NCBI GenBank assembly: GCA_003001795.1
Contig: PVNI01000002.1
Location: 1-64,000, forward strand
From: Actinomadura viridilutea
GTDB taxonomy: Bacteria > Actinomycetota > Actinomycetes > Streptosporangiales > Streptosporangiaceae
Length of the DNA stretch: 64,000 nt
Direction of reading: 5' to 3'
Part shown: positions 55,402 to 64,000 of the stretch, piece by piece
How positions within the stretch are numbered: position 1 is the first letter of the stretch
Layout: every line of letters starts with the position of its first letter
The notes under the pieces: model-generated
What the model was told of the DNA's origin: nothing
Database searches by the model: none
Seen by the model: the letters and a program-made list of their open reading frames with translations, nothing else
Program-made: the position numbers and the translations under genes

Positions 55402-55898
55402 TGACGCTGACGGCCTTGGAGGAGTACCAGGACACCGCCCTGGTGGTGATCCCGCGTCCCGACGCCATGGTGCTGTTCGGCCTGGCCGAGGACGACCTGC
55501 TCGACGACACCCCGGACGGCCTGTTCATCCCAGGCAACCTCGACTCCGCTCTGTCCTACCTGGAGACCGAGCTGGCCATGCGCGCGGAGGGGACCTGCTC
55601 GCACGGGCGCCGTCTCCTGCTGGTGGCCGACTGCGAGCAGGAGGCCGACCGGATTTCCCGGCTTCTCGAGCGGCATGCCGGCGACGTCTCGGCCGTGGTG
55701 TTGGGCGACTGGCCCGGCGACCGGGTGTCGGTCGACCAGGACGGTCGCGTCGATGCGCCGTCGGACATGGCCGGTGCTCTTCCCTGCCGTCTTCCCGCCA
55801 TGTCCCGGACCGAGGCCCGCGACCGCCTGTTCGCGATCGTCAAAACCGAAGCTTCCAAGAAGCGCCGACGCGGCTCCCGATCCTCCAAGCGACTCTGA
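55401..55898 (+). CDS. Cytosolic orphan protein coupled to membrane protein
   Basis: A 165-residue soluble protein, not recognised. It contains EEYQDTALVVIPRPDAMVLF, LLLVADCEQEADRISRLLE and a Lys/Arg-rich end (KTEASKKRRRGSRSSKRL), consistent with an alpha/beta domain plus a basic tail that could bind nucleic acid or membrane. ATG 55401 overlaps the stop of the preceding membrane-protein gene; GTG 55398 is an alternative start. It is followed by an IS481 relic. Confidence 0.6.
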   Translation: MTLTALEEYQDTALVVIPRPDAMVLFGLAEDDLLDDTPDGLFIPGNLDSALSYLETELAMRAEGTCSHGRRLLLVADCEQEADRISRLLERHAGDVSAVVLGDWPGDRVSVDQDGRVDAPSDMAGALPCRLPAMSRTEARDRLFAIVKTEASKKRRRGSRSSKRL

Positions 55899-56090
55899 CT
55901 CGCCGTTCAAGGCATGACGTCCCTTTCCTCCGGGCCCTTCCAGGGAAGCAGTAGCGCAGTCGCCACGCCCTTCGGAGGGCCCCGGAGGTAGAACGCGCGG
56001 TTCCTTCGGCTGCGCAACTCCGCGTGCGGGTGCATCCATGCCTGCGCCCGGCCGCGCCTCCAGTGAACTCGCTTTGAAGAGAGCGCGCTC

Positions 56091-56893
56091 ATGAAGCGGC
56101 CAACCTGGCGGGTATCGCCGCGACGCGCCGTCGGTCGAGGCCGCCGCCAGCTCGTCCACTGCTGCCACACGCGCCCGATCGCACACGTGGCTGCCGAGAT
56201 GGACATCTCCCGTTCATGTGCCAGCACGTGGTTCGACCGTTACCGCTGCTTCGGCGAGACCGGTCTGCTGGACCGGCCCAGCGTCCCGCACCGCTGGCCC
56301 ACTGCCACCCCACCCGAAGTCATCGCACGGATCGAACGGTTGCGCCGGGAGCGCAAACGGTCAGCCCGCCGCATCGCCATCGAGTCGAACGGCCAGGGCA
56401 TCACGATCAGCGAGTGCACTGTGGGCCGCCACCTGGCCCGCCTGGGTCTCAACCGCCACCGCGACCTGGACCCCGGCGGCACGGCCAACCGCACCGTGCG
56501 GCCGATCAACGCGGGCTGACCGGCCTCAGGGTGCACCGGACTTCACGAAGACCTGCCGCATCCCCGACGGCGGCCGGCGAGCGCACGGCCGCCACCGCGA
56601 GCAGGCCCGGCGGGTAGCCCGCGCCAAGACCGCCGGAGTCCGCGACGGCTACGTCTACCTGCACTGTGCCGTCGACGGGTACTCCCGCCTGACCTACACC
56701 CGAGATCCTCACCGGCGAGATCGCCGTCGCCTTGCACTGCCGTTCCTGGTCCGTGCCGCGGCCTGGTTTGCCGCCTGCGGCTCACTATCCGGCGCGACCT
56801 GACCGACAACGCCTGGGCTTACACCACGACCGCCTGGCGCACCACCTGCGCCAAGCCGGGCGTCAGACCACGCTGGACTCGGCCCTGGCGGCC
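56091..56893 (+). pseudogene. IS481-family transposase, frameshifted and 3'-truncated
   Basis: The first 142 codons (56091-56519) give the intact N-terminal helix-turn-helix part (RPIAHVAAEMDISRSCASTW, GETGLLDRPSVPH, ARIERLRRERKRSARRIAIE, VGRHLARLGLNRHRDLDP). After a stop the match continues in other frames: TKTCRIPDGGRRAHGR, YVYLHCAVDGYSRLTYT (first catalytic Asp), then LTDNAWAYTTTAWRTTCAKP (second Asp) and RWTRPWRP. The last part with the catalytic Glu is missing. It is non-functional and marks past insertion. I did not find terminal repeats. Confidence 0.85.
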
Positions 56894-57326
56894 TCGTGGT
56901 GGAGAGCTGGTTTGGGCCGCGCTCGGGGGTGCTGCCACGTCTGCGGCGCGGATGTCCATGGGGGCGTCTGGTGCAGCGGCGTGGACGCAGTGGGCGCCTG
57001 ACCATGGTGGTGCGGTCATGGCCGTTCCCGCGCCCGGCGACCCGGCTCTCGGCCAGCAGCTGCCGGGCCCCGCGCGGGCCCTGGCGCGGGCCAGGGCGCG
57101 CGGGAGCGTGTCGGCGGACTGCACCGCCGGGGCGGGTGTCGAGGGTGACCAGCTCAAGCGGTGGCCGCGGCGCCTCGGCAGGGTCGGCCTCGGCCACCTC
57201 GGCGGCCGCGGGTTCGGCGCCCTGGTCGTCGTTGGCGTCGTCGGTGCAGTCGATCACGGGGCGGGCCTCCCCCACGGCGGCGAGGACCGCACCGGCATGC
57301 CGGTGGAGTCGTTCGCATCGCGATCA
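56894..57326. other. Junction between IS481 relic and next gene
   Basis: About 430 bases. A minus-strand frame starting at 57275 (GEARPVIDCTDDANDDQGAE, then APRPPLELVTLDTRPGG) looks protein-like for about 50 codons and then becomes arginine-rich, so it may be the start of a gene cut by the insertion. Not strong enough to call. Confidence 0.4.
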
Positions 57327-58118
57327 TTAGTCGTCGCTGTGTGGCGACTGCGGGTCGGGGGTTCGGGCGGTGGCGGCTCGGGCGGCGGCCAAGGCGCGGA
57401 GGGCGCGGCCCGCCTCCGCGACCTTCGGCGGCTCGGTGACGGCGCCGTCGAGGTAGGCGTTGCAGCGCAGCAGCCAGTCGCGCAGCGTGTTCTCGCAGCG
57501 TTCCCGGGTGCGGCGGGCCCGCAACCGGGCGGTGCGGTCCCGCTCGCGGCGGACCCGGTCGGCGATCTCGTCGTCGGCGGCCAGTGCGCGGACCTGGTCG
57601 ATGGAGTAGCGGCCCAGCTGGTCGGTCGGCAGTCGCCGCTCGGCGGCGATCCGTTCGAAGACGCCCTTGGGCCAGTCGAGGATCGTCGCGGCGCCGCGGG
57701 CGTCGACGCTGTCGAACAGCGGGCCCTTCCGGGCGGCGACGACGGAGGCGATCGTGTCGGGGTCGAGGGCGTCCAGGTCCCGCAGCATGTACACCGGATT
57801 GCCCTGGAAACGGCTGATCACGGTGAGGTCGCCGCGGGCGACGAGGACCTCGATGTCGGCCCGCTCCACGTCGAGGCCGACCCGCAGCGCCAGCCGCGCC
57901 GCCGCCTTGGCGGCTCCGACCGGCGGGTCCTCGCCGAAGGCGGCCACGATCCGCGGCCCGCTGTCGGCGTACCGGTCGGCCAGCTCCGCCGACCAGCGGC
58001 GGCCCTCGAGGTCGGGGCCGGGCAGCAGGTCGTGCTCCTGGGCCAGCCGCAGCTGCCAGGCGGTCACGCCCAGCAGGGCGGCGAACTGGCGGAAGCCGTA
58101 GTCGGTGCGGCGGGTCAT
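57327..58118 (-). CDS. DNA-binding-like protein (MerR/helix-turn-helix type), unknown function
   Basis: A 263-residue soluble protein. The first 40 residues (FRQFAALLGVTAWQLRLAQE) read like a helix-turn-helix. Two further similar modules follow (near 85-140 with FQGNPVYMLRDLDAL and near 165-205 with ILDWPKGVFERIAAERRLPT), then a basic helical region rich in Arg (RVRRERDRTARLRARRTRER). Proteins of this kind occur in actinomycete accessory regions. I do not know a characterised member. ATG 58118 follows GGAGGGAG by 7 bases. Confidence 0.7.
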   Translation of the reverse strand: MTRRTDYGFRQFAALLGVTAWQLRLAQEHDLLPGPDLEGRRWSAELADRYADSGPRIVAAFGEDPPVGAAKAAARLALRVGLDVERADIEVLVARGDLTVISRFQGNPVYMLRDLDALDPDTIASVVAARKGPLFDSVDARGAATILDWPKGVFERIAAERRLPTDQLGRYSIDQVRALAADDEIADRVRRERDRTARLRARRTRERCENTLRDWLLRCNAYLDGAVTEPPKVAEAGRALRALAAARAATARTPDPQSPHSDD

Positions 58119-58233
58119 CGTGAACTCCCTCCTCTTCGCCGTGCCTCGATGCTCACCGCCGCACCGCGGCCGCAGCAGCAGAACGGCGTTCTGTGGATTA
58201 CTTCGGATGGTGAGGGCGTGACAGGGTGGAGGC

Positions 58234-59163
58234 ATGCGGAGGCTGGGTCTGGGGCTGGCGGCGCTGGGACGTCCCGCGTACATCAATGCGGGGCGTGTTG
58301 ATCAGCTGCCTGCGGGGCGCGGCGTCGAAGAGATGCGGGCGGCCACGTGGGATGTGCTGGACGCCGCGTACGAGGCGGGTGTCCGTTGGGTGGACGCGGC
58401 GCGTTCGTACGGGCGGGCCGAGGAGTTCCTGAGCGGATGGCTCGATGCGCGCGGGCATGGGGACGTCACCGTCTCGAGCAAGTGGGGCTACGCCTACGTC
58501 GGTGATTGGCGCGTGGACGCCGACGTCCACGAGGTCAAGGAGCACAGCCTCGCCCGCTACAGGACGCAGTACGCGGAGACGAAGCGGTTGTTGGGGACGC
58601 GGCTGAGTCTCTACCAGGTGCACTCGCTGACCCATGACAGTCCTCTTTTCGACGACGTCGCCCTGCAGGCCGCGCTCGCCGAGGCGGCGGCCGACGGCGT
58701 CAAGGTCGGGTTCTCCACGTCCGGGCCTCGCCAGGCCGACACCGTGCGCAAGGCGATGGAACTGGAGGTGGCGGGGCAGCGATTGTTCAGCGCGGTGCAG
58801 TCGACGTGGAATCTGCTGGAGCCGTCGGCGGGCGACGCGTTGCGGGAGGCGCACGAGGCCGGCGCTCATGTGCTGGTGAAGGAGGGCATGGCCAACGGCA
58901 GGCTGGCCGTGCAGCCGCCGAAGGCGGTGGGTGAAGTCGCCGCCCGGCACGATGTGGGGGCGGACGCGGTGGCGCTGGCGGCGGTGCTGGCTCAGGAGTG
59001 GGCCGATACCGTGCTGTCGGGGGCCGTCAGTCCGGCACAGCTGAAGTCCAACCTGGCGGCGGTCACGGTTGCGCTTGAAGAAGAGGAACTGGCGGAGCTC
59101 ATGGCGCTCGCCGTACCGCCGGAACAGTATTGGGCCGAGCGTTCCGCCTTGCCGTGGACGTGA
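58234..59163 (+). CDS. Aldo/keto reductase
   Basis: A 309-residue NADPH-dependent TIM-barrel oxidoreductase. The catalytic set is present: Asp54 and Tyr59 (VDAARSYG), Lys near 83 (SSKWGY) and His in VHSLTHDS. The C-terminal cofactor region reads VLSGAVSPAQLKSNL. Substrate unknown. GGTGGAGGC precedes the ATG. It converges with mtnA, whose stop is 21 bases away. Confidence 0.9.
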   Translation: MRRLGLGLAALGRPAYINAGRVDQLPAGRGVEEMRAATWDVLDAAYEAGVRWVDAARSYGRAEEFLSGWLDARGHGDVTVSSKWGYAYVGDWRVDADVHEVKEHSLARYRTQYAETKRLLGTRLSLYQVHSLTHDSPLFDDVALQAALAEAAADGVKVGFSTSGPRQADTVRKAMELEVAGQRLFSAVQSTWNLLEPSAGDALREAHEAGAHVLVKEGMANGRLAVQPPKAVGEVAARHDVGADAVALAAVLAQEWADTVLSGAVSPAQLKSNLAAVTVALEEEELAELMALAVPPEQYWAERSALPWT

Positions 59164-59184
59164 CGGCGCACGCCCCGGCGGAGA

Positions 59185-60222
<1,038 letters not shown>

Positions 60223-60997
60223 GACGGCAGGATACGAAGGGCTTGAGCACCCAGGAATCCTCGCTGCTCCAGGCGTCGTTCCGCCGCTTCGTCGTTCTCT
60301 CCGCGTTCGAGATCATCCTCGGTGTCATGCCGGGCGACCTGCTCGGCGTGCGGGTCTGGGGATGCGCGCACGGTATGGACACGGGCACCGCCTCACGGCC
60401 GGCGCGGGGACGAGCAGCGATCGCCGCTGATACCGGCACGGGTGACCGGCCAGGGAAACGCGTCAGGCTCGGCGGTGTGAATCATGTCACTGGTATCGCA
60501 GCCATGGAATCGTGGAGGCGGCGGTCGTGCCATTCGCCCTGGTGGACCGTGCCCATGCCGCCCTCACCGCTTTCGGCTTCGAGAACGTACCGGCCGTCGG
60601 CCGCCGCGTTCCTCCGAGCCGGCACTCAAGAACCGAGGCCGCATGCCGTCCATGCGATCGCCCCGCTTCACCGTCGGTGCGGCGCGGCACAATGGCCGTC
60701 ACTGCAGCGTCCCCACAGGGGCACCCGCCTGAGCGGACACGGTCCCTGGTGCGCACCATGGCAGGTCGGCGACAGCCGAGCCACGGTCAACGCGTGGTCA
60801 AGCCTGTGTCAAGCACGATCCTGGACGATCTAAAGGTCTCGTCAAATCTTCGCGTTGTGGCGTTTAACGCTCAAAGCGTTACTAATCTGGCACGTCGTCC
60901 GACCTTGTCGATCTCGGCATGGTCGGCGCGGCCATCCCGGGGTCCGGGTGCGGCCGTCGTCCACACTGTCCGGCGTCGCTTTCCGAGGAGGTCCTTC
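60223..60997. other. Intergenic, about 775 bases, no gene recognised
   Basis: An open frame joins this region to the deacetylase gene but its translation before 60998 is not family-like and no ribosome site exists upstream. The last 150 bases are less GC-rich (around TTTAACGCTCAAAGCGTTAC, 60862-60881, a near-palindrome) and probably hold the deacetylase promoter. Confidence 0.5.
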
Positions 60998-62482
60998 TTG
61001 TCGTGCGGTATGCGCCGGGGGCTGCCCGGAATGCGGCGCGGCGCCGTGGCGGCGGCGCTCGGGATGGCGCTGCTCACCGGGTGCACCGCGCAGCCCGCCA
61101 CGCCGACCATGGTCGACAGCTCCGGCGCGGCGATCCGCGCCGCCGATCCGTCGGCGGTGCCCGGCCTCACCACGGCGACGCGCATCACGCGGGACGCCCG
61201 CCGCCGGATCTTCACCGGATATCCGCTGCTCCCCGGGGCCCCCGAGCTGACGAAGGCGCTGGCCGCCGCCGTGGACGCGGAGGTGGACCCGTTCCTCGCC
61301 GCGACCGCCCACACGCCGCCGTCCCCCACCGGGGACGTGCCGGAGCTCAACGTGCGATGGTCCCTGGCGGCCGCGTCGGGCGACGTGGCCGGGGTCCGTC
61401 TGGTGACGTCCCGAATCCTGGGGACGGCGGGCGGCGAGTCGCGCGTCACATTGTGGTACGACGGCGCCACCCGGACCGTGCGGCCGTCCACCGACCTCGT
61501 GGACGGGCCGCGCGCGCTCGCCACGCTGGCCCAGCGGATCCGGGAACGCCTGGGCGGCCAGGCCAACGCCGCACGGGTCCAGCCGTCCCCGCACCTGTTC
61601 ACGTCCATCGGCTTCAACGCCGAGGGCAACCTGGTCGTGGAGTTCAGCGACTACACGGTCGCCCCCGGGACGGCCGGACGGGTGGCCGTGGCCCTGGACG
61701 ACACGGACTTCGCGTCCCTGCTGTCGGATTTCGGGGAGCGCGCCCGCCAGGCCGCCGTCTCCTACCGGCCGAAGTTCACCGCGCCTCCGTTTCCGCCCGA
61801 GACTTCTGCGCCCGACACCGCCCCGTCGGACCGCGCCGAGGGCCCGGCGGCTCGGCACGTCGACTGCCGTCGGGCCAAGTGCGTGGCGCTGACGTTCGAC
61901 GGCGGTCCCGGTCCCGACACGGCGCGGCTGCTGGACGCGCTCGCCGCCCGCGGGGCGCGCGCCACGTTCTTCGTGGTCGGCGCGAACGCGACCGTCCACC
62001 GGGACGTGCTGCGCCGCGCGGCCGCCGAGGGCCACGAGATCGGCAACCACACGCAGCACCATCGGGACCTCACTCGCCTGCCCGCCCTGCAGGTCAACAC
62101 CGAGGTGCAGCGCACGCAGCAGGTCGTCCGCGACGCCGTGGGGCGGGCGCCGACGCTGCTGCGGCCCCCGTACGGCGCCACGGACGGCACGGTGGGGCAG
62201 ATCGCCGGTTCCTTCGGGCTGGTGCAGGCGCTGTGGAACGCCGACGTCCACGACGACACCGGCGGGGACGCGCGGGCGATCGCGGACCGGACCGTGTCGA
62301 TGGCCCGTCCGGGCGCCGTGCTGCTCCTGCACGACGTGCGCCGCCCCACGGTGGACGCCGTCCCGCGCGTCCTGGACCGTCTGTCCCGGCAGGGCTACAC
62401 GTTCGTGACCGTCTCCGAGCTCCTGGCCGGGGCGCGCGTGCCCGCGGGCGGGGTGTTCCAAGGGCTGTCCAACGGGCGCTGA
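60998..62482 (+). CDS. Lipoprotein polysaccharide deacetylase with altered motif 1
   Basis: A 494-residue exported lipoprotein (lipobox LLTGC after a hydrophobic stretch). Residues about 40-270 form a DUF3298/RsiV-like domain; the C-terminal 190 residues are a NodB (CE4) deacetylase. Motif 1 reads LTFDGGPG: the second Asp, a metal ligand in canonical TFDDGP, is Gly302. Motif 2 (GNHTQHHRDL), motif 3 (RPPYGATD) and motif 5 (LLLHDV) are kept. Target would be peptidoglycan or another N-acetylated glycan. TTG 60998 follows AGGAGGT by 5 bases; ATG 61010 is the alternative. Confidence 0.82.
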   Translation: MSCGMRRGLPGMRRGAVAAALGMALLTGCTAQPATPTMVDSSGAAIRAADPSAVPGLTTATRITRDARRRIFTGYPLLPGAPELTKALAAAVDAEVDPFLAATAHTPPSPTGDVPELNVRWSLAAASGDVAGVRLVTSRILGTAGGESRVTLWYDGATRTVRPSTDLVDGPRALATLAQRIRERLGGQANAARVQPSPHLFTSIGFNAEGNLVVEFSDYTVAPGTAGRVAVALDDTDFASLLSDFGERARQAAVSYRPKFTAPPFPPETSAPDTAPSDRAEGPAARHVDCRRAKCVALTFDGGPGPDTARLLDALAARGARATFFVVGANATVHRDVLRRAAAEGHEIGNHTQHHRDLTRLPALQVNTEVQRTQQVVRDAVGRAPTLLRPPYGATDGTVGQIAGSFGLVQALWNADVHDDTGGDARAIADRTVSMARPGAVLLLHDVRRPTVDAVPRVLDRLSRQGYTFVTVSELLAGARVPAGGVFQGLSNGR

Positions 62483-62495
62483 GCGGCCCGCCGGA

Positions 62496-63428
62496 TCACA
62501 CGGTGATCATGTCGAGGCGGCGGAGGATGACGCCCTCCCGCAGCGCCCAGGGGCAGATCTCCAGCTCCGGCAGGCCGAACAGGTCCATGGCGGCGTCGGC
62601 GACGACCGCGCCGGCGGGGAGCTGCGGCGCGCGGCGCGCGGACACGCCGGGCAGCCGGGTGCGCTCCTCGGCGGTCATGCGGGCCAGCTTCTCGGCCCAT
62701 TCGACCAGTTCCTGGTGGCGCAGCACCCGCTTGACGTAGGGGCCCTCGGACGTGGGCGCGGCCCCGGTGATGCGCGCCAGCTGCTTGAACGTCTTGGAGG
62801 TGGCCACGGCGTGGTCCGGCGGTCCGAACCGCGCCACCTCTCCCACGCGGCGGGCGATCTCGGCGCGGACGTGGCGGCGCAGCGCCCGCAGCTCGTCGGG
62901 CGGCGGCGGGTCGGCGGACAGGCGGTCGCGGGTCAGCCGCCCGGCGCCCAGCGGCAGCGAGATCGCCACGTCGGGGTCCTCGTCGATGCCGGCCGCGATC
63001 TCCAGCGAGCCGCCGCCGATGTCGACCACCAGCAGGCGGCCGGAGGACCAGCCGAACCAGCGCCGCACCGCAAGGAACGTCAGCCGCGCCTCGTCCGCGC
63101 CGGACAGCGCGCGGACGTCCACGCCGGTCCGCTCGCGGATCCGGGCGAGCACCTCCTCCCCGTTGGCGGCGTCGCGCACGGCGGACGTGGCGAAGGCGAC
63201 CAGGTCCTCCACGCCCTTGTCCTCGGCGATCCGGATCGCCTCGTCGACGAACTGCCGCAGCAGGCGCTCGCCCTTGTCCGACAGCCGGTCGTCCTCCAGG
63301 TGGGCGGCGAGCTGCAGTTCCTCCTTGTGGGAGAAGGCGGGCAGGGGACGCGCCCCCTGGTGGGCGTCGACCACCAGGAGGTGCACCGTGTTCGACCCCA
63401 CGTCCAATACGCCTAGTCGCATGGCCAT
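62496..63428 (-). CDS. Ppx/GppA-family phosphatase
   Basis: A 310-residue member of the ASKHA fold. The first phosphate motif is [18 protein letters not shown], the second is [16 protein letters not shown], with conserved [14 protein letters not shown]. It hydrolyses polyphosphate and/or pppGpp; single-domain actinobacterial forms (Ppx1/Ppx2 type) mostly act on polyphosphate or ADP. ATG 63428 or 63422 is the start (MAMRLGV or MRLGV). A longer upstream reading through the neighbouring gene is spurious. Confidence 0.9.
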   Translation of the reverse strand: MAMRLGVLDVGSNTVHLLVVDAHQGARPLPAFSHKEELQLAAHLEDDRLSDKGERLLRQFVDEAIRIAEDKGVEDLVAFATSAVRDAANGEEVLARIRERTGVDVRALSGADEARLTFLAVRRWFGWSSGRLLVVDIGGGSLEIAAGIDEDPDVAISLPLGAGRLTRDRLSADPPPPDELRALRRHVRAEIARRVGEVARFGPPDHAVATSKTFKQLARITGAAPTSEGPYVKRVLRHQELVEWAEKLARMTAEERTRLPGVSARRAPQLPAGAVVADAAMDLFGLPELEICPWALREGVILRRLDMITV

Positions 63429-63522
63429 GACGCTATCGGACCGCCCCGTCGTGTGATCGCGGGGATCGGACGTCGCCGCCGTGGCACCGCCGGGCGGCGC
63501 GCCGTCGACTACCGTGACCGGT

Positions 63523-63969
63523 GTGAGCGAGGAAGGCGGTGCGCAGCGGCGCTGGCGGGTGCCTCCGGCGCACGCGGCGGTCAAGGCGGCGGCCGCCGCC
63601 GTGCTGGCGGCCATGGCCGCCGTGTCGGCCGAGGACCGGCAGTTCCTGCTGCTGGCGGGGATCGCCGCGGTGGGACTGGCAGCGCTGGCGCTGCGCGACG
63701 TCCTGGCGCCGGTGCGCGTCGCGGCCGACGCCGACGGCGTCACCGTGGTGCGCGGGTACGCCGGGCGACGCCGCCTGGCCTGGTCCGACGTGACCGCCGT
63801 CCGGGTGGACGAGCGGCGGCGGCTGCTGACGCACACCCGGCTGCTGGAGATCGAGACCGCCGACGACCTGTTCCTGTTCAGCTTCTTCGACCTCGGAGCC
63901 GACGTGCGCGACGTGGCGGCCGAGCTGGAACGGCTCCGCGGCCGCACCGCATCCCGCAACGATGGTTAG
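63523..63969 (+). CDS. Membrane PH-domain-like protein
   Basis: A 148-residue protein. Two N-terminal hydrophobic segments ([21 protein letters not shown] and [16 protein letters not shown]) are followed by a bacterial PH-like domain ([31 protein letters not shown]). Such proteins are common in actinobacteria and uncharacterised. TACCGT at 63510-63515 is 7 bases before GTG, suggesting a leaderless mRNA. The divergent Ppx gene starts 95 bases away. Its stop codon lies inside an iron box. Confidence 0.75.
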   Translation: MSEEGGAQRRWRVPPAHAAVKAAAAAVLAAMAAVSAEDRQFLLLAGIAAVGLAALALRDVLAPVRVAADADGVTVVRGYAGRRRLAWSDVTAVRVDERRRLLTHTRLLEIETADDLFLFSFFDLGADVRDVAAELERLRGRTASRNDG

Positions 63970-63979
63970 GCTTACCTAA
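63961..63979 (+). promoter_or_regulatory. DmdR/IdeR-type iron box
   Basis: GATGGTTAGGCTTACCTAA matches the 19-base actinobacterial iron-box consensus TTAGGTTAGGCTAACCTAA at 15 positions, with a near-perfect core TTAGGCTTACCTAA. It overlaps the stop of the PH-like gene, so it probably controls an iron-uptake gene that starts right of the window. Confidence 0.7.
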
Positions 63980-64000
63980 GAACGGCTCGGTACACGGCGA

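Noticed and set aside
60512..60997. N-terminal extension of the deacetylase
   Set aside because: The frame is open but not family-like and would place the lipoprotein signal deep inside the protein; TTG 60998 with AGGAGGT is better.
63429..63959. N-terminal extension of the Ppx/GppA gene
   Set aside because: It runs antisense to the PH-like gene, is Arg/Ser/Ala-rich, and the conserved [10 protein letters not shown] start lies at the 63428 ATG.

Overview
The window is very GC-rich (roughly 70 %) actinobacterial chromosome. Its NSS-MetS transporter, LLM-class oxidoreductase, apparently leaderless GTG/ATG genes, OsaABC-like regulators, iron box and SigR-type promoters suggest a filamentous actinomycete, perhaps near Actinomadura/Thermomonosporaceae or Streptomyces. 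That placement is inference. The left edge (1-150) is the promoter and leader of an rRNA operon that runs leftward out of the window.

Layout: 0.4-4 kb is a gene graveyard around one intact gene (an RlmA/TlrB-like rRNA methyltransferase). It holds relics of a cupredoxin, menD, a methyltransferase and a VWA protein. 4-7.2 kb holds thioredoxin and a group-2 sigma factor, divergent and both with SigR-like promoter elements, then class II DAHP synthase. 7.2-15.9 kb is a stress-signalling block: HATPase anti-sigma-like protein, STAS antagonist, OsaC-like kinase/phosphatase, and divergent OsaA/OsaB-like HAMP-array kinase and response regulator. 16-37 kb is mostly metabolic and transport genes: TauE/SafE-cupredoxin, gltX, NUDIX, O-methyltransferase, secreted HNH nuclease, amino-acid permease, class II amidotransferase, PIG-L deacetylase, LLM oxidoreductase, YraQ permease pair, patatin, siderophore-interacting protein, serine hydrolase and a DUF2786 protein.

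37.5-57 kb is the accessory part. It has about 3 kb of nearly gene-free DNA with a tandem repeat, a Cys-rich orphan protein, two tandem secreted seven-blade propeller-like proteins, and a likely nucleic-acid conflict module. The module consists of a MazG-type pyrophosphohydrolase, a PD-(D/E)xK-like/DUF2075 ATPase, and an SF1 helicase fused to a PLD nuclease and a DUF5710-like tail. IS481-family relics lie on both sides (45.1 and 56.1 kb). An NSS transporter with its 36-residue partner and a membrane/cytosolic orphan pair also lie here.

57-64 kb returns to core-like genes: DNA-binding-like protein, aldo/keto reductase, mtnA, a polysaccharide-deacetylase lipoprotein lacking one motif Asp, Ppx/GppA, and a PH-like membrane protein. 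A DmdR/IdeR-type iron box sits at the right edge and points to an iron gene just outside. No tRNA gene, intact rRNA gene or CRISPR array was seen. All family assignments are from sequence reading and memory; no database search was run.
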